Shown here: one piece after another, positions 1 through 4,504 of the stretch
Position numbering within the stretch: position 1 is the first letter of the stretch
Layout: each line of letters opens with the position of its first letter
Assembly: GCA_902797565.1 (NCBI GenBank)
Contig: CADBTO010000282.1
Span: 1 to 6,886, forward strand
Direction: 5' to 3'
DNA length: 6,886 nucleotides
Source of the DNA: an uncultured Lachnospiraceae bacterium
GTDB taxonomy: Bacteria; Bacillota; Clostridia; Lachnospirales; Lachnospiraceae
Notes under the pieces: model-generated
What the model was told of the DNA's origin: nothing
Seen by the model: only the letters and a program-made list of their open reading frames with translations
The model's database searches: none
Translations under genes and position numbers: made by a program

Positions 1-96
1 CGAAGAATGTAACCGCTTCTGTGGCATGGCGCGAACTTTCGCTGCGCTCAAGGTCGCTCCATTGCCCGACGACAAGCGCGCAGTCGGCGTTTAATT

Positions 97-121
97 CTTC
101 CTCTCCTTTTTCGACGCCACC
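97..121. repeat. 25-base direct repeat, copy A (extra copy of cyclase gene 3' end)
   Basis: These 25 bases are identical to 215-239, which encode the last residues of the diguanylate cyclase. The offset is 118 bases, so this copy is one base out of phase with the gene. Read on the minus strand in its own frame it again gives VASKKERK, followed by Asn and a TAA stop (91-93). Collapsing the two copies would therefore leave a cyclase with almost the same C-terminus. That is the pattern left by an insertion or duplication that rebuilds the end of its target gene. Confidence 0.85.
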
Positions 122-142
122 GATGCAGGCACGCCTGCATCG
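121..142. repeat. Perfect palindrome, 10-bp arms around a 2-base centre
   Basis: CGATGCAGGC at 121-130 is the exact reverse complement of 133-142, separated by AC at 131-132. As RNA it would form a strong hairpin if a minus-strand transcript read past the cyclase stop, although a 2-base loop would open the innermost pair or two. As DNA it is a candidate site for a dimeric protein. No T-run follows on either strand, so a classical intrinsic terminator is unlikely. Confidence 0.8.
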
Positions 143-144
143 CG

Positions 145-185
145 CCCCCGCGCATGGTAACGCCGCCTTGCGGCAAGCGCGGGGG
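145..185. repeat. Long GC-rich hairpin just downstream of the cyclase gene
   Basis: CCCCCGCGC at 145-153 pairs perfectly with GCGCGGGGG at 177-185. Inside its 23-base loop a second stem, GCCGC (162-166) with GCGGC (170-174), can form. With the palindrome at 121-142 this gives two very stable structures within 90 bases of the cyclase stop codon. They may protect the mRNA 3' end or slow polymerase, but the lack of a U-tract argues against a standard terminator. Their position between the two 25-base direct repeats suggests they belong to one inserted segment. Confidence 0.7.
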
Positions 186-208
186 ACGACGCCACTCCCA
201 TGCGTCTT

Positions 209-1906
209 CTACGCCTTCCTCTCCTTTTTCGACGCCACCTTCATGGCATACATCCGCTCATCGGCGAGGCGGTAGAGATGCTCCGGATTCGGATCGTTCA
301 TCTCGCTGCTGCGGGCATAGCCATAGGACGAATCCACATTGAACTCGTACAGATGCGACGCCCGGCGACAGAGAATATCCAGCTTCCGCAGCTGCCGGGT
401 GATATTGGAAATTCCTTCCCCGCGCACGATCACCAGGAACTCATCCCCGCCCATCCGCGCAACGACCTCTTCCTTTCCAAACACCTCCTGCAGAATCCCG
501 CTGAATGATTTGATATACTGGTCTCCGCCGCTGTGCCCGTACACATCATTCACCGTCTTCAGCCCATTCAAATCCAGATTGATCACCACATAACCGTCTT
601 CCCACTGCACCGCCTCGTGCAGGACTTCCTCGCCGCGCGCACGGTTCGAAAGTCCGGTCATCTCATCCTGGTATGCAAGCCGCATGAGCATATCCCGCTC
701 ACTGGTTCCCAGTCTGCTGTCATAGACCTGCAGAATGAAAGCAATCACCATCAGCCCCACCATAATAAGGAAACCAAACGCCACAAACGTCTCGGAACGA
801 TGCGTATCCAACCGCATGATTGTTCTGGTAACATAGTACCATACGACATCTATCAATCCGACAAACCCTAGAATCCAGATCGAAAGCTGGAACAGCTTCT
901 CCCAGGTCTTCATTTCCCCCCACTGGGACAGCGGGAATACGGTAACAGCCGCAAACTCCAGAATCATCAATATATGGAACAACGATGCCATTGCAGGCAT
1001 ATGCGCCAGATTCACCTGATGCAGCAGCGCAGCAACGATCACAAAGCCCCCGTTCACCGCCAGAAGCGACGCATACAGCCGCTCGACCTTCTTCGACAGT
1101 GAAACGCGCAGCCGGATTTGCATGGCAAACACCGGTACCGGCATCAAAAACAGTGCCAGGTATTCAATATAACTGTTCAGCTCCAGATCAGAGGAAAACA
1201 GCTGAAGCGCCTTCATGGAACTCAGACACCAGCTCCCGCACAGGATGGAATAAACCCCGATCAGGATGAGCGGATAAAAATCCCAGTCCAGCACCAGGAA
1301 ACACAATCCAAGGAACAACAGAAGCACGCCGAACAGGAACAGGAACACACTGATTCGGATCCCGCCCCGTTTATGCTCCGTAAACGCCAGATACGCGTCA
1401 TCGGATTTCACCAGCCGGACTTCCGGAAAGCTCCGGAACGCATTCTTTTCTGTCGCCGTGACACGGATCTGGATCTTCTTCTCTTTCTGCCCGGTCGGCA
1501 GCAGAATAAAGTGATACCCGCTTCCCACAAACCGATGATCCTCTTTCCACCCCTGTCCTTTCCGATAAATTGTTTCATTTCCGCTCCACACCTGGATTTC
1601 TGACAATCTGGTATAGACGACCAACGTGAGCGGTTCCCTGGTATCTACATCCAGATCATGATACAGTTCGATCCAATCCGACGAATGGACGGTCCCAGGA
1701 AGATCCACACTGGAAAGTGCAACATCCTGGTATTTCTTGTTTAAGCCGCCGATCGACATTTTTACATCCCAGCCATACTGGATCGGATATTCCACAATAC
1801 TGCCCATATGTAAAAACATCAGTGCCACAAACGCTGCGATCAGCAATCCAAACGCAGACACAGCAAGGATCGATCTGTTCGTTATCTCAATCTTCCGAAC
1901 ATTCAT
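209..1906 (-). CDS. Membrane-bound sensor diguanylate cyclase (GGDEF domain)
   Basis: This 565-residue protein is predicted to condense two GTP into the second messenger c-di-GMP at the inner face of the membrane. A first membrane helix spans about residues 13-33. Residues ~35-183 form an extracytoplasmic, beta-rich domain, followed by about seven hydrophobic segments (~184-206, 211-230, 246-265, 279-296, 309-326, 340-360, 372-393). This order resembles the 7TMR-DISM class of receptors. The cytoplasmic GGDEF domain (~405-560) is complete: DEMTGLSNR at 414-422, metal ligand D445 in LDLNGLK, N453, D462 in GHSGGD and an intact GGDEF signature at 486-490. The RxxD inhibitory site expected five residues before the signature is absent (GKEE there), so product feedback at that site is unlikely. 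The ATG at 1906 is preceded by GGGGAG (1912-1917) with a 5-base spacer. The ligand is unknown. No EAL domain or other c-di-GMP gene is nearby. The last codons are duplicated downstream at 97-121. Confidence 0.95.
   Translation of the reverse strand: MNVRKIEITNRSILAVSAFGLLIAAFVALMFLHMGSIVEYPIQYGWDVKMSIGGLNKKYQDVALSSVDLPGTVHSSDWIELYHDLDVDTREPLTLVVYTRLSEIQVWSGNETIYRKGQGWKEDHRFVGSGYHFILLPTGQKEKKIQIRVTATEKNAFRSFPEVRLVKSDDAYLAFTEHKRGGIRISVFLFLFGVLLLFLGLCFLVLDWDFYPLILIGVYSILCGSWCLSSMKALQLFSSDLELNSYIEYLALFLMPVPVFAMQIRLRVSLSKKVERLYASLLAVNGGFVIVAALLHQVNLAHMPAMASLFHILMILEFAAVTVFPLSQWGEMKTWEKLFQLSIWILGFVGLIDVVWYYVTRTIMRLDTHRSETFVAFGFLIMVGLMVIAFILQVYDSRLGTSERDMLMRLAYQDEMTGLSNRARGEEVLHEAVQWEDGYVVINLDLNGLKTVNDVYGHSGGDQYIKSFSGILQEVFGKEEVVARMGGDEFLVIVRGEGISNITRQLRKLDILCRRASHLYEFNVDSSYGYARSSEMNDPNPEHLYRLADERMYAMKVASKKERKA
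215..239. repeat. 25-base direct repeat, copy B (inside the cyclase gene end)
   Basis: This copy encodes the C-terminal residues VASKKERK of the diguanylate cyclase, just before its final Ala and TAG stop at 209-211. It matches 97-121 base for base. The bases flanking both copies differ (96 versus 214, 122 versus 240), so the repeat boundary is sharp. Confidence 0.85.
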
Positions 1907-1933
1907 GCAAGCTCCCCGGAAAAAATTTCATTT

Positions 1934-1963
1934 TTATCCTATATATAAACAGTAAAAGTCCAT
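1934..1963 (-). promoter_or_regulatory. Weak candidate promoter for the diguanylate cyclase gene
   Basis: On the minus strand TGGACT (1958-1963) and GATAAA (1934-1939) are 18 bases apart, each matching four of six consensus positions. Transcription would start about 20 bases before the start codon and still include the GGGGAG ribosome binding site. The region is very AT-rich and other -10-like hexamers such as TATATA lie nearby, so the exact element is uncertain. Confidence 0.25.
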
Positions 1964-2003
1964 TCTATTTTATCACTTTTCTGACGCGATTTCTTGTTTT
2001 TTT

Positions 2004-2017
2004 TTGAATACATTCAA
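2004..2017. promoter_or_regulatory. Palindrome TTGAAT-AC-ATTCAA, possible operator
   Basis: A perfect 6-bp inverted repeat with a 2-base centre lies between the cysK terminator and the cyclase gene, about 100 bases upstream of the cyclase start and next to a run of nine T. A second small dyad, AGACG-tgtac-CGTCT, is at 2025-2039. They are suitably placed for regulating the cyclase gene, but I cannot match either to a known regulator. Confidence 0.3.
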
Positions 2018-2052
2018 CGTTTTAAGACGTGTACCGTCTCGCACACCAAACA

Positions 2053-2078
2053 AACGGGGGTGCACCAGCACCCCCGTT
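2053..2078 (-). terminator. Intrinsic terminator downstream of cysK
   Basis: AACGGGGGTGC (2053-2063) and GCACCCCCGTT (2068-2078) form a perfect 11-bp stem with a 4-base ACCA loop. On the minus strand the hairpin begins 21 bases after the cysK TAA stop and is followed by TGTTTGG, a weak T-rich tail. Position and strength fit transcription termination of cysK. No other gene on either strand ends close by. Confidence 0.75.
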
Positions 2079-2099
2079 CAAAGATCCATCTTCTATCTC

Positions 2100-3032
2100 T
2101 TATCCAAACAACTGCGTGGACAAATAGCGGTCTCCCGAATCCGGCAGCAGAACCACGATGTTCTTGCCTGCCATCTCCGGACGCTTTGCAATTTCCACTG
2201 CTGCTTTCAGCGCCGCACCGCTGGAAATCCCAACGATGACGCCCTCGTTCACAGCAAAGCGCCGGCCCTCTGCAAACGCATCGTCATTCTCCACTGCAAT
2301 CACTTCATCATATACTTCTGTATCAAGTACCTGGGGCACAAACCCTGCACCAATCCCCTGGATCTTGTGCGGTCCGGCCGTCCCTTGGGACAGCACCGGC
2401 GACGTTGCCGGCTCCACCGCAATCACCTTTACTTCCGGCTTCCTGCTCTTCAGAAGGCTGCCCACTCCTGTAATCGTCCCGCCGGTTCCAACACCCGCCA
2501 CAAAAACATCCACGTCCCCGCCGGTCTGTTCCCAGATCTCCACACCGGTTGTCTCCTTGTGTGCCGCCGGGTTCGCAGGGTTGTCAAACTGCCCCAGGAT
2601 TACAGACCCCTCGGTCTCCTTCTGCAGCTGCTCCGCTTTCTCGATCGCGCCCTTCATCCCCTTCGTCCCGTCCGTCAGCACCAGCTCTGCGCCATATGCC
2701 TTGAGCAGGTTCCGCCGCTCCACGCTCATCGTCTCCGGCAGCGTCAGGATTGCCTTGTAGCCTTTTGCCGCCGCGACTGCTGCAAGTCCGATCCCCGTAT
2801 TCCCGGACGTCGGTTCAATAATCGTCGCGCCAGGTGCCAGTTTCCCTGCCTTTTCCGCATCCTCGATCATCGCCAGCGCGATCCGGTCCTTCACGGAACC
2901 CGCCGGATTGAACAGTTCCAGCTTCACCCAGATCTTCGCTCCGGGCACGCCTGCTGCCTCCGCATACCGTGATGCCTCAAGAATCGGCGTCTTTCCTACC
3001 AGATCTACAACACTCTTCTTTATATCCGCCAT
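2100..3032 (-). CDS. cysK: Cysteine synthase A (O-acetylserine sulfhydrylase)
   Basis: This PLP-dependent enzyme makes L-cysteine from O-acetyl-L-serine and sulfide in the cytoplasm, the last step of assimilatory cysteine synthesis. The 310-residue length is normal for the family. Visible hallmarks are the PLP Schiff-base lysine K48 in NPAGSVKDR, the substrate loop TSGNTG (75-80, with N78), the phosphate-binding GTGGT loop (183-187), KIQGIGAGFVP (223-233), GISSGAA (268-274, the serine near the pyridine nitrogen) and the C-terminal RYLSTQLF. The ATG at 3032 is chosen over an in-frame TTG at 3038 because AGGAG (3040-3044) sits 7 bases before the ATG but only 1 base before the TTG. It is monocistronic, with its own promoter (3099-3126) and terminator (2053-2078), and is divergent from hydE. 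No serine acetyltransferase gene (cysE) is in the window. Confidence 0.97.
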   Translation of the reverse strand: MADIKKSVVDLVGKTPILEASRYAEAAGVPGAKIWVKLELFNPAGSVKDRIALAMIEDAEKAGKLAPGATIIEPTSGNTGIGLAAVAAAKGYKAILTLPETMSVERRNLLKAYGAELVLTDGTKGMKGAIEKAEQLQKETEGSVILGQFDNPANPAAHKETTGVEIWEQTGGDVDVFVAGVGTGGTITGVGSLLKSRKPEVKVIAVEPATSPVLSQGTAGPHKIQGIGAGFVPQVLDTEVYDEVIAVENDDAFAEGRRFAVNEGVIVGISSGAALKAAVEIAKRPEMAGKNIVVLLPDSGDRYLSTQLFG

Positions 3033-3039
3033 TTCCAAT

Positions 3040-3044
3040 CTCCT
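3040..3044 (-). promoter_or_regulatory. Ribosome binding site of cysK (decides the start)
   Basis: AGGAG on the minus strand, within AAAAGGAGA, lies 7 bases before the ATG at 3032. It lies only 1 base before the in-frame TTG at 3038, which rules that start out. Confidence 0.85.
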
Positions 3045-3088
3045 TTTCTATTTCCTTTCCAATTTTACCAGTAAACCTATATAAAAAG

Positions 3089-3108
3089 TATGTTTATCAT
3101 TATACATA
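3089..3108. promoter_or_regulatory. Candidate operator dyad over the cysK -10 element
   Basis: The arms TATGT (3089-3093) and ACATA (3104-3108) are perfect, and two further pairs (3095/3102 and 3096/3101) also match, giving 7 of 10 pairs in a 20-base dyad. It covers the -10 hexamer at 3099-3104, where a bound dimer would block transcription of cysK. A smaller dyad, TTTAC-ca-GTAAA, lies in the cysK leader at 3064-3075. An Rrf2-type cysteine-metabolism repressor such as CymR would be the expected kind of regulator, but I do not claim a match to its box. AT-rich sequence makes chance dyads likely. Confidence 0.35.
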
Positions 3109-3126
3109 AAAAAATGCCCGTGTCAA
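3099..3126 (-). promoter_or_regulatory. Strong sigma-A-type promoter of cysK
   Basis: On the minus strand a perfect TTGACA (-35, 3121-3126) and a perfect TATAAT (-10, 3099-3104) are separated by 16 bases. Transcription should begin near 3092, giving a leader of about 60 bases. That is too short for a T-box or SAM riboswitch, so control is more likely by a DNA-binding protein. Confidence 0.85.
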
Positions 3127-3138
3127 GGATTTTTTCTC

Positions 3139-3167
3139 TTTACTTTTCCAAATCCCCACCGTATACT
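3139..3167 (+). promoter_or_regulatory. Promoter of hydE
   Basis: TTTACT (-35, 3139-3144, four of six consensus bases) and TATACT (-10, 3162-3167, five of six) have an ideal 17-base spacer. The expected start near 3174 gives a leader of about 38 bases before the hydE ATG. It stands back to back with the cysK promoter; the two -35 hexamers are only 12 bases apart. Confidence 0.65.
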
Positions 3168-3211
3168 ATTGGCTCAACAAACTGTGCAGCAAATTCCGGA
3201 AGGGGGAAACT

Positions 3212-4453
3212 ATGAACCAGACACAGATCGAGCAAAGCATCCGCCAGCTGGCAGAAACACAAAACCTCGCGGACGAAGGCCTGCTCGCCATCCTCTCCGC
3301 GCCATTATCCGAATCGGAAGCCGGCTTTTCTGCATCTTTCGCTGAATCACAGCCCGGCTTTTCTGCATCTTTCGCTGAATCACGGCCCGGCTCTCCCGCA
3401 TCTTTCACTGCACCACAGCCCGGCTCCTCCGCAGAGGCGCGGCGCACGCGGATCTCCTACACCCCCACCCCGCTTGACAAAGCCCTTTTTTCTGCTGCGG
3501 ATGCCGTCCGGCAGTCCTATTATGGTAAAAAGGTTTTCCTGCGTGGTCTGATCGAATTTTCGAATTATTGCAAAAATGACTGTTATTACTGCGGAATCCG
3601 CAGGAGCAACCAGGGTCTGAAACGCTACCGTCTGGAAGAAACAGACATCATGGAATGCTGCCGCACAGGCTATTCATACGGCCTGCGGACCTTCGTGCTG
3701 CAAAGCGGCGAAGACGCCCATTTCAATCAGGATGTCCGGCAGCTTTCGCAGCTTGTCCGCCGCATCAAAGATACCTGGCCGGACTGTGCTGTCACATTAT
3801 CTGTTGGGGAACTGGATCGTGAAAGATACGAAATGCTGTATGAAGCAGGCGCAGACCGATACCTGCTGCGCCACGAGACGGCCGCAGAGACCCTCTACCG
3901 GAAATGGCATCCGGACGGGATGTCCCTCGCCTATCGAAAACAATGCCTGTATGAACTGAAAGAAATCGGCTACCAGGTTGGTGCCGGATTCATGGTGGGC
4001 GCACCGGAGCAGACGGCCGAAGACCTGCTCGCAGACCTTCGTTTCCTGCAGGAACTGCAGCCGGATATGATCGGCATCGGGCCGTTCCTCCACCACAGGG
4101 ACACGCCATTCCGGGACGCGCCCGATGGCTCCTTCGCCCTGACGCTGCGCTGCCTCGCCCTGCTGCGCCTGCTCTTCCCGTATGCCCTGCTCCCCGCAAC
4201 GACCGCGCTTGGCACGATCCATCCGCTCGGCAGGGAACTTGGCCTTTCTGCCGGAGCGAATGTCATCATGCCAAATATCTCGCCCGGCAGCGTCCGCGGG
4301 CAATACCTGCTCTACGACGGAAAAATCTGCACGGACGAAGACGGGCAGCACTGCCACGCCTGCCTCGAAGCGCGTGTGCGCTCCCGTGGCTACGAGATCG
4401 CCTGCGAGCGCGGCGACGCGGTGCGCTCGCCCCGTGAAAGGGCGATGCCTTAA
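3212..4453 (+). CDS. hydE: [FeFe]-hydrogenase H-cluster radical SAM maturase HydE
   Basis: HydE is a cytoplasmic radical S-adenosylmethionine enzyme that helps build the diiron part of the [FeFe]-hydrogenase active site, acting on the iron-cyanide-carbonyl-cysteine synthon made by HydG. The radical SAM cluster motif CX3CX2C is at C120, C124 and C127 within LIEFSNYCKNDCYYCGIRR, typical of HydE. LQSGED (164-169) follows, and a C-terminal CX7CX2C (C373, C381, C384) matches the accessory-cluster cysteines of the Thermotoga maritima enzyme. At 413 residues it is longer than the usual ~350. The excess is mostly a repeat-rich insertion at residues 34-74, between the N-terminal helix region and the catalytic core (from ~85). 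AGGGGG (3201-3206) lies 5 bases before the ATG. hydF, hydG and hydrogenase genes are not in the window. The related PylB and BioB are unlikely given the HydE-type core and accessory motif. Confidence 0.95.
   Translation: MNQTQIEQSIRQLAETQNLADEGLLAILSAPLSESEAGFSASFAESQPGFSASFAESRPGSPASFTAPQPGSSAEARRTRISYTPTPLDKALFSAADAVRQSYYGKKVFLRGLIEFSNYCKNDCYYCGIRRSNQGLKRYRLEETDIMECCRTGYSYGLRTFVLQSGEDAHFNQDVRQLSQLVRRIKDTWPDCAVTLSVGELDRERYEMLYEAGADRYLLRHETAAETLYRKWHPDGMSLAYRKQCLYELKEIGYQVGAGFMVGAPEQTAEDLLADLRFLQELQPDMIGIGPFLHHRDTPFRDAPDGSFALTLRCLALLRLLFPYALLPATTALGTIHPLGRELGLSAGANVIMPNISPGSVRGQYLLYDGKICTDEDGQHCHACLEARVRSRGYEIACERGDAVRSPRERAMP
3311..3433 (+). repeat. 33-base tandem repeat in hydE (3 full copies plus a partial)
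   Basis: Copies lie at 3311-3343, 3344-3376 and 3377-3409, with a degenerate 24-base remainder at 3410-3433. They encode ESEAGFSASFA, ESQPGFSASFA, ESRPGSPASFT and APQPGSSA. A 30-base run (3321-3350) recurs exactly at 3354-3383, so at least one duplication looks recent, while later copies have drifted. The period is a multiple of three, so copy-number change keeps the frame. The encoded segment is rich in Ser, Ala, Pro and Gly and is probably disordered. Confidence 0.9.
4404..4430 (+). repeat. Hairpin inside the hydE 3' end
   Basis: GCGAGCGC (4404-4411) and GCGCTCGC (4423-4430) form a perfect 8-bp stem with an 11-base loop, within the last 20 codons of hydE. The 11-mer ACGCGGTGCGC in this segment (4416-4426) recurs after the stop codon at 4487-4497. 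The local GC content is much higher than in the rest of the gene. Confidence 0.5.
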
Positions 4454-4474
4454 CCGCCTCTGGCCGGATCACAC

Positions 4475-4499
4475 GCGCGCATGCCAACGCGGTGCGCGC
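4475..4499. terminator. Possible bidirectional hairpin between converging genes
   Basis: GCGCGCA (4475-4481) and TGCGCGC (4493-4499) form a 7-bp stem with an 11-base loop in the 51-base gap between the hydE stop (4453) and the hydrolase stop (4505). It could serve both converging transcripts. Neither side has a T-run, so it may slow polymerase or stabilise mRNA rather than act as a classical terminator. Confidence 0.3.
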
Positions 4500-4504
4500 T
4501 CCGC

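Larger units (their letters stand above)
1..208. other. GC-rich, dyad-rich spacer with no convincing gene
   Basis: This stretch lies downstream of the diguanylate cyclase stop codon and runs to the window edge. No reading frame has both a plausible start with a ribosome binding site and a recognisable protein. On the minus strand the frame of the cyclase stays open after its TAG stop right to position 1 (about 69 codons), and a 36-codon frame with an ATG at 199-201 ends at a TAA at 91-93; neither resembles a family I know. The 8-mer GACGCCAC occurs at 113-120, 188-195 and 231-238. A small dyad, GCGAA-CT-TTCGC, is at 31-42, and two larger ones are listed separately. It could be a REP-like or mobile-element scar, or the 3' part of a decayed gene. 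Confidence 0.5.

Noticed and set aside
21..275. Plus-strand 84-codon frame over the left spacer
   Set aside because: It has no ribosome binding site, runs into the 3' end of the cyclase gene in antisense, and its low-complexity product reflects the dyads.
2004..2972. 322-codon plus-strand frame
   Set aside because: It is antisense to cysK, begins within a dyad-rich spacer, and its product has no family features.
3033..3038. TTG start two codons upstream in cysK
   Set aside because: The AGGAG site is only one base from it, while the ATG at 3032 has a proper 7-base spacing.
3033..3092. Riboswitch or T-box in the cysK leader
   Set aside because: The leader predicted from the promoter is only about 60 bases and shows just one 5-bp dyad, too small for these elements.
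3311..3433. CRISPR array
   Set aside because: The 33-base units abut directly with no unique spacers and lie in frame within hydE.
3166..3447. Repeat-containing minus-strand frame (93 codons)
   Set aside because: Its repeats are only the antisense reading of the hydE 33-base repeat, and it crosses both the hydE start and promoter.
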